64,000 nt of DNA, taken from positions 65,637,953 through 65,701,952 of the forward strand of contig CM049311.1 in assembly GCA_026874595.1 (NCBI GenBank), written 5' to 3'. The notes under the pieces were generated by a model, which saw only the letters and a list, made by a program, of their open reading frames with translations, did not search any database and had not been told where the DNA came from. A program made the position numbers and the translations under genes. Below, piece by piece: positions 1-11,379 of this stretch. How positions within the stretch are numbered: position 1 is the first letter of the stretch; each line of letters starts with the position of its first letter. The stretch comes from Sipunculus nudus. Taxonomy: Eukaryota; Annelida; Sipuncula; Golfingiida; Sipunculidae.

Positions 1-680
1 GTCTGCCGACGCCTAGCGATAAAAGTCTTTATTTGGTATAATGTAAATCCGCTAGGAGGATACCAGTTCGAATACAGCGGCAGATCCTGCATCCAGGATG
101 TGAATCAGCCCTCGATGAGGTGCGATACTGAGTTTTCTTTTATAGTTGTTTACAAGACACGTGACTTTCATGTAACATGTCAGGTCTCCTCGTCTTTGTA
201 TATTGTAATCAAACATTATATTATACAACCAGCGTTAATTGGCAGCCAAACAACAGCAGACAACTGCGTTTTTTTTTTAACAAACGTCATGCCGGTTTCA
301 AATAAAGGGGGATCCATTCGGGGGGGTGTTGGTGACGGTCTGCATTCGCAACAACACAGAATATTTAGTGAATAATACAGAATAAGAAGCTCCATTAATA
401 ATCAACTAAATTATATCTAAGATTGTGATTTTGCGATAATTTAATCATATCAGATAATGTGATAGAATTATATGTAATCAAGTACAATTTTAGAGGAAAT
501 AGAGATGGTGAAAAATGCTTTGGAATGCACTGCTTGTGTGATGATTTAAACTGGTATAGATATAATGTAGGCCGATTTGACGCTCATAGAAAATGAATTC
601 CAGTTGCTGGGACGGGCATATATGTAAAACATGTTTTGAAGGATCCTCTGTTTGGTTTTTATGACAAATTGAAGCAAGGT
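1..680. other. No gene recognised
   Basis: AT-rich non-coding sequence. The open frame at 100-375 has no recognisable domain and no coding character. I see no repeat structure beyond short homopolymers. Confidence 0.5.
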
Positions 681-685
681 GTGCT

Positions 686-892
686 CAGGGGCGGATCCGG
701 GATTTAGGAAAAGGGGGGGGGGGGTCCAACCCAGGAGGAAAACTCTGAAAAAAGGTCCCCAGGTCTGGAAAAGGGGGGTCCAGGCCGCAAAATTTTGTCT
801 GAAGCCCTAAAAAAACGTTGTTTATGATGAAAAAAAAAAAAGGGGGGGGGGGGTCCCGGACCCCCTGGACCCCCCCCCCGGATCCGCTTCTG
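686..892. mobile_element. Short MITE-like element, copy 1 (5-bp TSD)
   Basis: This is a 207-bp non-coding element bounded by inverted ends, CAGGGGCGGATCC on the left and GGATCCGCTTCTG on the right. It is flanked by the direct repeat GTGCT (681-685 and 893-897), which I read as a 5-bp target-site duplication. Inside are long G and C tracts (712-724, 842-853, 871-879). A second copy with the same ends and its own 5-bp duplication lies at 18885-19064. The transposase superfamily is not identifiable: the CAGGG start recalls hAT elements, but those normally make 8-bp duplications. The reading frames crossing it are artefacts. Confidence 0.7.
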
Positions 893-897
893 GTGCT

Positions 898-1746
898 TTA
901 CCAGAAAAACGACCAAAGAAAAAAAAGTATCTCTGTTAAACATTCATCCCACCAAAATGTATGTTTGTTTTAAATAACGATTCGAGCAGCTTTATTTTGA
1001 AATTTTTTTGAAGTTGCAATAATTATGTTTTGGAGAATTATCTAAACAGATATGAAATAATCATTGTTAGTCTGAATGAAAGCATCATACAAGGTGTTTA
1101 CACTGGAGGTATCTAAATTTCTGCTTATAGCCTGAAAAGAACACTTAATTTTGATGCTATTTCATCGCACACAAGTATATTTCATCGTAAGATCCCAGTC
1201 GAGGATATAAGGGCTGAAAGCTTTGTGTAATCTACGGATGCCAAGCTGACTTCATCAAAATATTCATTTGATTTCCATTCATTTTGGACTTAGGGCCAAA
1301 TAATGTGACTGCTGATTCTTGGGGACGTTTACATAGTAAATTCTCCCTAAAACATTCAAGTGCAAATGATGAGCTTTATACTTGTGTTAATACTATAGCT
1401 TAACCCTCTGAATTCGCAGAACAAAAAAAAAAAGGAAATATCATCATCATAATTGACCTTATATCACTAAGCAAAATTTTTATGTATAATAAATAAAAAA
1501 GGAATCATATAGGTCCGAGTTCATTGTCCTTTGGCTGCCTATGTGTAAGGTCCGCTGTTGAGAAAGAACTCCATTTGAATTTTTTCTCTCGATTTGACAG
1601 GTAGTTTTTGAAAACATTTGCAGGGCAACGTTCATGCCATATAGTTGTTAATTTTACTAAGTGATCCATTATGCTCAAGGCTATCGAAACCTTTTTAGCA
1701 TCGAGAAAACATACAGCAATAACATTATTGTTATTGAGAGTGATTA
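898..1746. other. No gene recognised
   Basis: AT-rich spacer between the MITE and the reverse-oriented Helentron-like element. The minus-strand open frame at 1505-1813 runs across the element boundary and resembles nothing I know. Confidence 0.5.
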
Positions 1747-1938
1747 AACAAGAGACCCATGGGTCACGGCGCTCAGCTGAAGTTTGAAATTTTTGCAAAT
1801 GCAAAATATGCAAAATATTCTATTGTAATGCTTTTCATATATACAAGCATATGAGAAGCTAAGAGAAAGGGGCCCTCCTACTTGGTTAAAGTAAAGTTTT
1901 AAATATATGATTGCAAAACTAATACTCTGACAAGACTG

Positions 1939-2738
1939 TGTTACAGGTGCACTTTTTATTGTGTGACACCCTCGCCGGGCCGTTTGTTACATTCTTAGTT
2001 TAATCCGTACTAGTTGAACTCTCGTTGTCATGCTAGCCTTGGGCTTTCTCGCCTGGCCGAGGTCACGTGTGGACCCTGGTGTGTAGAGACACAGCGACGT
2101 TTTCTAGATGATTCTTGAACGCGTGTTTACCGTGTATTGTGTTAGGTTCTTCGAATGTTCGAGAAATAGAAGCTTCTCGGCTTGAGTTGAAAAGCTATAT
2201 AAGGGGGCTGTGTTTTAGAGCCGAGGGAGAGAGCAGAGAAGATTCCAGCGGACGCAGAAGCGTGTGTGTCGGTTTGTGGGACCTTATCCGATGAGTGCCG
2301 CAATTATAGATTTTCTTCGGACTTTCTCCTGGATTTTATGACGAGTTTGTTCGGACTTCAGTTTACTTTCTAGATGGTTACAAGAGCTTTACACTGGACT
2401 GTCATTCACGAGAGTATACATTTAAAGAACTTATCGTTGTGACGGTGGTGGTTTCCTGGTACTGTGCACATTGTTTATTTTACTATGTGATTGTATTGAT
2501 TTGTTGTTATACCGCTGTTTTACTGTATAATTGTATTGATTTAGTATATTGTGATGTTAGGGTTGTTTTAAGAATAAATTATAGTTATTTGTTAACAAAA
2601 AACCACTGACTTCTTTATTTATTCCCCTAGACATTTCACGTTACCTAGTGTTACAGAATCTGATTTTTTTTTTATCTCCATTACAAAATTTTGTGTTCAT
2701 CACGCATACGTGATCTGTTTATATTAGGTTCCGTTACA
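1939..2738 (+). mobile_element. Solo LTR of an LTR retrotransposon
   Basis: An 800-bp insertion starts TGTTACAG and ends CCGTTACA (TG...CA, imperfect short inverted ends). It is flanked by the direct repeat ACTG (1935-1938 and 2739-2742). The intact relative at about 25530-25545 reads straight through this site, which confirms the insertion. It has LTR architecture: a TATA box (TATATAA, 2196-2202), a GC-richer transcribed leader after it, and a polyadenylation signal AATAAA at 2573-2578. No gag, pol or second LTR is adjacent, so it is a solo LTR left by recombination. The clade is not identifiable; Ty3/Gypsy-type elements commonly make 4-6 bp duplications. Confidence 0.75.
2102..2202 (+). promoter_or_regulatory. 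LTR promoter: heat-shock-element arrays plus TATA box
   Basis: Two blocks of 5-bp-phased GAA/TTC units lie upstream of the TATA box. Block 1 (2102-2119) reads TTC-GAT-TTC-GAA with 2-nt spacers. Block 2 (2153-2165) reads GAA-TTC-GAA with exact 2-nt spacers, followed by GAA-TTC (2169-2176). The TATA box is at 2196-2202, 20 bp after the last unit. This matches the HSF1-binding consensus (inverted nGAAn pentamers) and the usual position in metazoan Hsp70 promoters. The block arrangement is seen directly; heat inducibility is inferred. Confidence 0.6.
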
Positions 2739-4431
2739 ACTGTCATGAAGAAAAACAGTAAACGTTTTGAGATACTGTAATGCATATGAAAAATTTACAG
2801 ATGGGCAGGCAAGTGGACAGAATGGACTAATACCTTTATTTCACTTTCAAGGGAATAATGCATTTAAGTTTATATTTAAGCCTATTTTTTTAGCATATCC
2901 ACTTTTTCAATTAACAGTTTTTATCAGATTCCTTTTTTTATTTATTTAAATCTGAAAAAATCTGAAAATATAAGTTTAAATATCAGAATTCTAAGTTGCA
3001 ATCAAAATTTTTTCTAGAGTGTACGTAGCTCATATCGGGTCATATTATGCATACACATATATTTTATTATTTTTAAATCACAAATGTTTAAAATGAATTT
3101 AAAAGAAAATAATGCCAAAACATGGCGTCTTCAAGATTATTCATGGAATCACTATTGAAAAGTGTTGTACATTGGAGCTTTCAGTACATGCTTAATTTTA
3201 TTCACCGAAATAAAAGATACAGTAAATCTGATAAAATAAAACCATCTTTTCAAATAAAGTATACACACTGTTAGTTGAATGAGGGACAAACATCATCATT
3301 GTGCTAGTTACTATCTAAGCTATAATTTTTTACTGGAATTAATAGTCAATTTCACACCTGGTGAAGTTTTTACTCTTCTGAAGTAAAGAATTACTTATCT
3401 ATTGAACATACGCACTTTCATATAGCAATACATGTACACCACTTTGTGGACACAATTAAATGTGCACCTTAATCATTGTAACCCTGGTGGTACAATACAA
3501 AATCTAAAATGTAGCATAGCCTAGAATACGAATGAATCAAATACAGAAAATTATTACATTCATCTAGTTTATGCACCAGCTGGGGGGGGGGGGGGGGAGT
3601 GCAGGGCAGAGAAGTAGCCTGCTAGTAGCGGCCAAGGTGAGCCAAGGCAAGCTGCCTGGAGAGGGTTACATGATACAAGTGAAGGCTGTACTACTACGTT
3701 TGCCGGATGTAAACAACACTTGTCATGGTGTATGGAAACTTAAATAAAGGCTTCTCTTTTCAATTAATTCCTTTGAAATTTCAGATTTTAAAAGGTTAAA
3801 TCCTTATGTATATATGCTGTGAAAATTAAATCAACAGTGCTTACAGGGGAAAAACGTGCCGTAGCCAAAGTTGGTCAAAATTTAAGGTTTTAATTTTTTA
3901 TTTATGCAAATAACTTTAAAAAATTTGCAAAATTCAGATCTTATTTTGGGTTTACAATAGACTCTATATATATAAAGTTATATCCATGAAAAAAAGTCTT
4001 CAGCTTCAGCAATTCTCATTTTAAGTGAGTGAATATATTTTCTTTTTTTTAATTGCATTATATTTTGACCTATAACTTCAAAACGATATTCAAAACTGAC
4101 CTAATTGTTGGTATGTTAATAGAAAATGTATGGAAGAATATGAATACTAAATATAATCAAAGACAGACCAGTGGTTTCGATATTACTCAGCCTTAAAGTG
4201 TAACAACGGCTTTTTTTATGGAAAACAGAGGGTTTTCCTTAATATTTCGAAGGAACGAAGTCCTAGTCACCCAATTTTCGGTATGGTAGGAGATTTTGGG
4301 GACATCTAACTGTATGCAAAATTTTGGATTCATAGGTCCAACGGTTTCAAAACGTGCCCTGTTAACGGACGGACGGAGGACAAAGGACCACGACTATAGC
4401 TCAGATGACTTATAGTCAGCTGAGCTAAAAA

Positions 4432-5000
4432 TCAGCAATAATAATATTCTCTGCAAGCCACATGAAGCAGAGGGATTAGGAAGATATGCAGACTGTTTAT
4501 ATAAAAATATATAATTATTTTTACAAAATGTGATGAAGCCTGAAATAACGAATGGTTCTAGTATTAGTATTTTGGGCACATGACCTATATAACCGAAATG
4601 GTCGGTAATTTTTAGGATCATCCTTATTATCAGATCCTTTGTATATGTAACAGTCAATCTGTGAAGTCAGTAATATCATGAAATGCCTATATAATAATAT
4701 ACATTTCAAGGAAGCCCTGCACATTTATCAGCTGAGCAGGGGACTTAGTTGCCATCTATAATACAGGTTTGGGAAAGCCTCTATGTTTGAATTAGTTTAG
4801 TAATTCATATTTATTTATTACATTTTTTAAAAATATATTGAAATGTAAAACAGTATTAGAATTCAAGACAAGTATACCTAATTACACATTTTAAGGTTTG
4901 ATAATAGCATTCAGCAACCCATGCAGTTGTCAAGACTGCGTTTCTGGTGTGTATTATTAAATGCAAGTGTTCTGTAAGCTGTACTGATGTTTCCCGGAAA
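4432..5000. other. No gene recognised
   Basis: AT-rich spacer. The minus-strand open frames here have no recognisable domain. Confidence 0.5.
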
Positions 5001-5001
5001 T

Positions 5002-5113
5002 CTTCGATTTCGGCAAGCATATAGGCCAGTTCCGTATGTCTGTTTCTTTGTGTCTTGCCGAAATCAAAGATTTCGGCATGCATGTTGGTCAGTCCCGTAT
5101 GTCTGTTTGTTTG
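5002..5113. repeat. 63-bp tandem duplication with an inverted sub-repeat
   Basis: Segments at 5006-5050 and 5069-5113 are diverged direct copies sharing GATTTCGGCA and CCGTATGTCTGTTT. The segment 5054-5069 is in addition the inverted complement of 5002-5017 with one mismatch, so this small region can fold back on itself. No gene is associated. Confidence 0.6.
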
Positions 5114-5857
5114 GATGTTCTCACTCTGTAAGCCACACTTTTGCAACAATCGCTCTGAACTTATAAAGACAGTGAATATCCAATAATTCCCGGAGCCTAT
5201 TGTTTTGGTCAAGGTCACGAAAAATCCTGAATACGATTTTTACATGATATATTTGTTAAAAAAAATGTAGCCACATGCACTGTTACTCATTAAATTTATC
5301 ATTCCATGGCCGTTTTACTGAAATCTACCTTAATTTGCGGATACCATAGATACAAATCTTTGAACTATTTTTTCTTTTTCTTTCAACTTTTTTTTCTGAA
5401 TTTGTCATTTGCAGCAAGAAGCAATTTATCAGCTTTATGTGATATATTTTCAAGTCTCTCGAAATCTCGCATTTCTCGCAAACAAGATTTTGTGTCATTT
5501 CACTTAAATACGCTCTATAGGTCTCAATTTTGGAACAATAGTTATGAAACTGATATACTTTATCTAGAAATTGATTTTCATTTTTATGTATGGTGCTCTC
5601 AACATAAATTTGTGCAATTTATCTAGCCATGTCAGCTGTCCTTCATTTTGTAGCTGTATCTCAGTATATGCCCATTCATATTTAGTTGTCATTTTTTCCC
5701 CAGTCTTCATCATATTCTGTACACTGATAAAGAGTTTGTATTTTATAATTTTAGTCTATTTACATAAACCTTTTGTATTTTTTCGTTTTCTTAATTGTAA
5801 TATCTACATAACCACTAAACGCTATTCCTCTGTATTTCCTTATTTCTCAACTGTTTA
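5114..5857. other. No gene recognised
   Basis: T-rich sequence. Two overlapping open frames (5306-5626, 5571-5858) are phenylalanine- and serine-rich because of the T-rich composition and show no domain. Confidence 0.5.
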
Positions 5858-5910
5858 ACACACACCCACACACCAACACACACACACAAATATATATATA
5901 TATATATATT
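5858..5910. repeat. Compound (CA)n-(TA)n microsatellite
   Basis: An interrupted run of CA dinucleotides (5859-5888) passes directly into about ten TA dinucleotides (5890-5909). Confidence 0.85.
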
Positions 5911-6535
5911 TATTGGTTATATTATTTTGTCTGCTTTATTATTACGAAATTTTTCAAAATAGAAACACTTTTCTGTATTAATCGCCGAGTTGAAAGACAA
6001 TCACAGAAAACAAAGTTATCGCCGGAAATTTAAACAATTCGACCGTCTGGGCTTTCTTAGCCGTCATTTTCTATTTTTAGTGGTAACAATGGTTCCTATA
6101 TGTCTGTGCTGGAGAAACAATTCTCATTAGATTAAGTTAAGACAATTATCATATCGTGCGTGAAGCTGATCTTCCAACATCTAGCTTTATTTATTCATTA
6201 TTCAGACATCAGGATAACAAGTCTTATGAGTGTTGTTATGCAAAATTAACCAGCGTCAGCGTCCGTACTAATGTCATATGAACGAAAGTTTGTGAACCAT
6301 TTAATTTTGTGACATTTAATGCGGCGTCGAAGAAAAGGCGCGTTGTATTTCAGATTCTAAAAAAATCAAAGCACTACATTTTAAGTTTATAAAAAAAATT
6401 AGCAAAATTCTTAAAAAAAATAGATGTGGATAATTCATCGTTGAATTTTTATTAAGTTGAAGTTAGGAAGGCATGGTAACATCTGGACTTTATTGCTCTA
6501 GTGCGTGGTAGTCACAAGAAAATGATTACAAATGC
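5911..6535. other. No gene recognised
   Basis: AT-rich non-coding sequence next to the LINE relic. I find no repeat or coding signal in it. Confidence 0.45.
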
Positions 6536-6539
6536 ATAA

Positions 6540-7085
6540 AGGATGGCTCTTTAATATTTGAATGCTTCCTTGGATGCGAGGAAAATATCCAGTTGATTTA
6601 TTGTTGAAGTAGGCTGAGTAATACGAGTAGGTTCTATAATCAGTTGTTTAAGGTCGAAAATGTTTTCGAGAAGGTCTAATTTACTAGCAATTTAAGTTAA
6701 GGCAGTCTACATTAAAATGGCCGAATAAAACATGTTTGCGTGAGTTGAGGGCAGGAGAAAGTGAATTGAGTAATTCATCGGTGTAACTATAGAATTAGAA
6801 TTATAGGCGGCCTATATATGGAGCCGATTAAAACAGGTTTCTTTTCCAAAAATGATTTTAACCCAAACACATTAAAAATACCCGAGTTAAATGTGACCAA
6901 CTCCCGTTTAGTAGACGACAAACGTGATAACACGTCCGGCATGCCGACATCTGTTAGACCTAAAAGTAATATAATCATCAATCTGTATCTCTGAATCAAA
7001 AACACGGTTGTCAAGCCAAGATTCTGTTAATGATAAAACGTGAGGGTTAAAACTAAAGCACAAGAAGAGAAACTCTTGTTTGGTT
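6540..7085 (-). pseudogene. LINE (non-LTR) endonuclease domain relic
   Basis: Read on the minus strand with frame changes, this encodes the apurinic-type endonuclease of a CR1/Jockey-like LINE. About 7070-6910 gives a 'LTESWLDN...SEIQIDDY...FRSNR' block, the catalytic Glu region. About 6870-6800 gives 'KPVLIGSIYRPP'. About 6740-6715 gives 'GHFNVD' where the family has GDFN-D. About 6640-6580 gives 'IEPTRITQPTST'. The domain order is correct, but stops and shifts break the frame and the conserved GDF Asp is replaced by His. No reverse transcriptase is attached. It is a dead fragment. Confidence 0.7.
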
Positions 7086-9705
7086 AATAATAATTTTGCA
7101 ACTAATTAACGGCTCTTTGACCGACTCACTCCATCATATTAGTAATAAAGCCGGCACGCAGTATATATAGTTGCTTTAAATCAGGTTTTAGTAGCAAACA
7201 TAAACACTATAACGACCTGACAGGGCTCCTGTATTGGCTTCTGACAATGAACTTTTTTAACTGACTATGTCAGTGACCTTTTCTAATTATCAATGATCTA
7301 GTGCCTTTCATTAAGAGATATCTATGTACTTGGCATCACAAGATAAACTAGAATTAAATTAATGAGCCAAAGTGTCCCCGGACATTGCATGGCTACCATG
7401 GACATCATTTTAATGACCAACACATTCTCTTAAGACTATCTCTGTTCATTTTTAGAAAGTACCTGTAAACGATATTGTTTTATCGTATATGCAAAAAAAA
7501 AAAAACTTTAAAAACCTTGAAACACGATTTTAGACCTTTTTTCCCTAAACAGTGATGCAAGGACGAGACATCACACAAATGATAAACTATGATTCCAAAT
7601 AATTTTCTTTCCATCTATAACGTTGATGTACGTTGATACGTAAGAATTTAAAAAAAGTTTCCCTATGTGGGTCCCTATGAACTTTAGTATACGAATCAGG
7701 CCCGTATACAAATCAGTGGAACCATTTCAGGAAGTCTCAACACTAAAGTTTGTTTGACGCCATTCCAGTTTAAAATCTGGTCCTAAATGAAGGAAATAAC
7801 AGCCACGCATGAAGGGCTGCTCGTTTTATCCAAGTGTTTATAACATGTGGGGGCTGCCAACATTTTCAAAACAAATTCAACAAGGAAATCTGGTGGTAAG
7901 TCACACGAACAAGAGTTTTGCAAATGGTGTTTTGCAACTGGTGAACTTTCTCACATATGCAACCAACAACCTTTAGTTTCATGATTTTTCTGTTTGTCAA
8001 CAAGGGCGCATGTTCCGTGTTTACTAACAGCCTGTTTTAGAAACTAGGTCATATACCCATTTAAGGGATTTATGAGAACCTTTCGTAGCAAAAATAATAA
8101 AGTTCATTAATATGTGCGCAATTTAAGAAAGAAATGACACGTTGCGAGGACCAACGTCCAAGTCCTTTGAAATAAAAAGGGCTTGTACGTTTGGTGTGCA
8201 TCAATATCAAGTTCTCGCAGTTAAAATTAAACAAACACACGTGTGTGTGTTTATGTGTGCATGAATGTCGGCAACATACATACACACACATATATAATAA
8301 CTACACGTCCTCCGCTCAAGTGTGAGTCGAAAGAGAACCTGCAGCTTCCCGAAGCCAAAATCTCCAGTCCGCAGCCTGCCCCGCGTGCAACCGAAAAAGA
8401 CATATAACATGTCCCGCAACTTAGATAATAAACTGTTTTATCCCGCACCCAATCCGCATGCATCAGAAATGAAAACATTTCACGGCTGAGCACGTGCCGT
8501 GAACTTTTCTACCGAAGATTTGTACTGAATTGTACACAATCTATTCCATACAAATCAGAGATCAAACATAGTTGCCAGCCAACTCTTTGGCATTCCTTTC
8601 ACGCGCAATATTCAAAATATATCATAAAGCGTTTGAGCAATTGCTGTGTATAACTATTCGTGTAGGTTGATCTCATAGATCTAGAATAACAGGGCTCTAT
8701 TGAATACTGTATAAATATTAGGAGATTTACAGTCGGGGTCACTAGCATCCTATAATTACATTAAAATAAACAACTTAATAGGCTAAAATAATCTAAACTG
8801 TAAAATACCCGCCTGACTGACAGTTCATTTTCAGAATTATCATGTCAAAATTGGTTCTAGGCTTACGTACATAGCCGCGATCGAGATATATTGTAGAAAT
8901 TTATAATGCAAGAAGACATATATCATGTAAGATAGGCCTATACCATGCACTGGGCTTACCAGGGCCAGTCCGCTGGAAGTTTCCAAATGTCCGGACTCCG
9001 GAGGGTTGGGTGGGGCCGTGAGAGTAGGGGTGGAGGGTAGTTTGCTCTGTCCCAGATTGGAAGACCCGAACGGAAGTTGGTGAGGGGGGATTATAGACAA
9101 TTTGAAAAGCTGTGATGAAATGGGCGAATTTCAGGCCCGTAATTATATTAAAATAACCATTGATTCTGAAACAAGATTGAACAAACTTGACAAAGTGCAA
9201 AGTGTATTTAGAATGATTCAGCCTTGTAGATTAAGCTCCTTTTTTGTTTATTACAACAAAAAAGACATTTTTCAGTTTCTCTACAGTTAAACTCTTAAGT
9301 CGTTTATTCGTCATTATGAACAAGCAAATAATCTACACTTCATCCAAACATTTTGTTTTTTATCCAAAATTCTAGGGGGGGAATTCAGTGTAACATTCAG
9401 GTTGTCATTTTGATTCACTCTTCACTGTATCTTGTGTTCTGTACACTTGTGGACAGGTTTAAACTCAACAAAACTCAACATGACAAACTCTGGTTGCAAT
9501 GGGTATAGAAACTTTTTTTATCAAAGCTCTATAATCCAACTGCCGCTTTCATTAATGTATTAAGAGAAATTTTCAATAAGAAACATCAAAGTGAGAACCA
9601 CAATAACTATTGAAATGAATATAAATTTCTATATATAGTCACATCTGAACTGAAGAAAATTCAATTCAAGGCTAAATTGGTAAAAACACAACTGAATTTA
9701 GATTG
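7086..9705. other. No gene recognised; small TG/CA stretch
   Basis: 2.6 kb of non-coding sequence. A purine/pyrimidine-alternating patch at 8232-8300 contains ACACACGTGTGTGTGT and short CA/TA runs. Short open frames on both strands around 8070-9290 overlap one another and show no domain. I see no exon with convincing splice signals. Confidence 0.45.
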
Positions 9706-10113
9706 TAAAAGGGACATAATCAGGAGTAATATTTAAAAAAAAAAAAAAAAACACCCCAACACACAGTCTCATTACCTCGTATACGGCTGGTTTACACCTT
9801 GTTATGGGTCTGCTTGTTGGTAAACACAGTCAACGAGTGTCTGTTTAGCATAACAAGGCCGCGTGACCAGAGGTCCGATTGTGAGCCTTAACAGGCGGTG
9901 TTTCAGCCATCGGGAACATGTATTACATTTTTATGGGTTAAGTCAGTCAGGGTATCTTCTGATTGACGTTTTGTGGCAGGGCGATGCACGCGGTGTGTTT
10001 ATGTTGACACCTTTCATCGCGCCCGGTCCACAGTTATTAACACTCGTTTACGGGAATAAGAAAACGGTTTCAGGGCAATATTTTGGGAGGTACGAATTAA
10101 TTTTTAAAGGTAA
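9706..10113 (+). mobile_element. MITE with TAAAGGGAC end, truncated copy
   Basis: The left end TAAAAGGGACATAATCAGGAG and the body match the fuller copy at 59766-60277. Shared blocks include an internal hairpin (CCTTGTTATG at 9797-9806 and CATAACAAGG at 9849-9858), 'GAACATGTATTACA' and 'GTATCTTCTGATTGAC'. The copy stops after TTTTTAAAGG at about 10110, lacking the last ~65 bp and right inverted end seen in the other copy. An 87-codon open frame inside it is not conserved in the other copy, so I treat it as non-coding. Confidence 0.65.
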
Positions 10114-11378
10114 GTATATCAGTTAAAAATTAATTTTGAAATACAATACCAAAAATATATATCAATGTAAAGCATTTTATTTCAGGACTCTATCAGTGTT
10201 TGATTTATTTTTATATGAACCTTCTATGCGAAGTTATTATTAATTTTGCTTTGTAGGATATCAGCCAGTTCTGACCCAGCATTCCAGGAAAACCTGTGAT
10301 CATTAGGCACACCTGCAGCAGGCTTGGCTGATTGCCAGGTCAATAATGGAGCATGGCATTCTCCCTAATTAGTAAGGTGTGTATGTCATCTCCTGCATGG
10401 TTCAGCTATAGTAATACACAAGATATCTTATGATTATCATTATAAATTTTATATGTGAATTAAATTGTTTGCTGATTTTTATATAATTATATTTAAAACA
10501 GATACACATATTCACTCATGTTCTCATATTACCATCATGCACTCAAATTTTAAAAAGGAGGAAAATCCATATGTTTTATTGTTATGTTTAATAAATTCAT
10601 TTATATATAACTCATCACAATATATTTGTCACTGCGTTTCAAATCTTATGATGTATATTACTGTGTTTTCCTTAAAAATAATCATGAATTTTAGAAATTC
10701 ATCACAGTCGTAATTTTTTAATTCATTTCGAAATATATAAAGTAGAATTTACAATCATATATTCCACATATTCTATGCAAGTAACTGGTTCTATGTTAAT
10801 ATCAAGACCATCACAGATGTTCTATATGTAATAATACTTTCATAATCACTGATTTAAAAACACCTAATAATACCATAAAAAATCATTTATATCACAAGTC
10901 AGCCATTGTAAATATCTAATTCAATGTCAATAGATAATGTCAACCAGAACACCTGCATGTCATGTCATAAAACATTTATGATCACATATTTAAAAGCAAA
11001 AAAAAATTAACAAAAGGAAATCATATCACAAGTATAGGTTACTGATAAACATCTATATCCCCTATGATAATGTCAGCCAGGACCTCAGGGATTGTCATAT
11101 AGCATGGTTTGCTATAGACCTGCAAAAGGTCGAGGAATTTTTTTTTCATTATTTTAATCACGTTTATAAATGTTCAGTGACCATTTTATAATTCATGTAT
11201 AGGCTCCTTCTGTGGGGTGCAAATAGTTTACTTTCTTTCTCCATGGGGCCCCACTGTAACTAAGGGGTAAGGACTACATGAGAATCCTCCTATAATTGAG
11301 CAGACAGACGCCACCTGTAGTGATAATTGCAAATTACTGGAACTGGTCATGGCAACAACAGGGCAGCTGGACATAGGG
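10114..11378. other. No gene recognised
   Basis: AT-rich sequence with no recognised coding segment. The 10250-10400 block is somewhat GC-richer but has no match to anything I know. Confidence 0.45.
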
Positions 11379-11379
11379 T

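Larger units (their letters stand above)
1747..4431 (-). mobile_element. Helentron-like non-autonomous element, family A, reverse copy
   Basis: One end (1747) reads AACAAGAGACCCATGGGTCA, containing the 12-bp palindrome GACCCATGGGTC and then GCTCAGCTG. The other end (about 4395-4431) is the family's terminal hairpin, TAGCTCAG...CTGAGCTA, followed by AAAA. The GCTCAGCTG/CAGCTGAGC pair forms subterminal inverted repeats. Its interior matches the forward copy at 23159-26306: the poly-G tract at 3580 corresponds to the poly-C at 24684, and the shared 'gggttac...accaccagg' block is at 3480. It encodes no protein. It is split by the solo LTR at 1939-2738. The hairpin end, the CTAA-like terminus and insertion in T-rich DNA without an obvious TSD suggest non-autonomous Helentron/Helitron relatives such as bivalve pearl-type repeats; that assignment is inference. 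Confidence 0.75.

Noticed and set aside
1962-2655. Alternative LTR boundaries TGTGACAC...GTGTTACA
   Set aside because: These ends have no flanking duplication, while 1939-2738 has TG...CA, a duplication of ACTG, and an empty-site comparison in the copy at about 25540.
9863-10126. 87-codon open frame in the MITE
   Set aside because: The equivalent region of the copy at 59766-60277 has a different frame and stops; not conserved.
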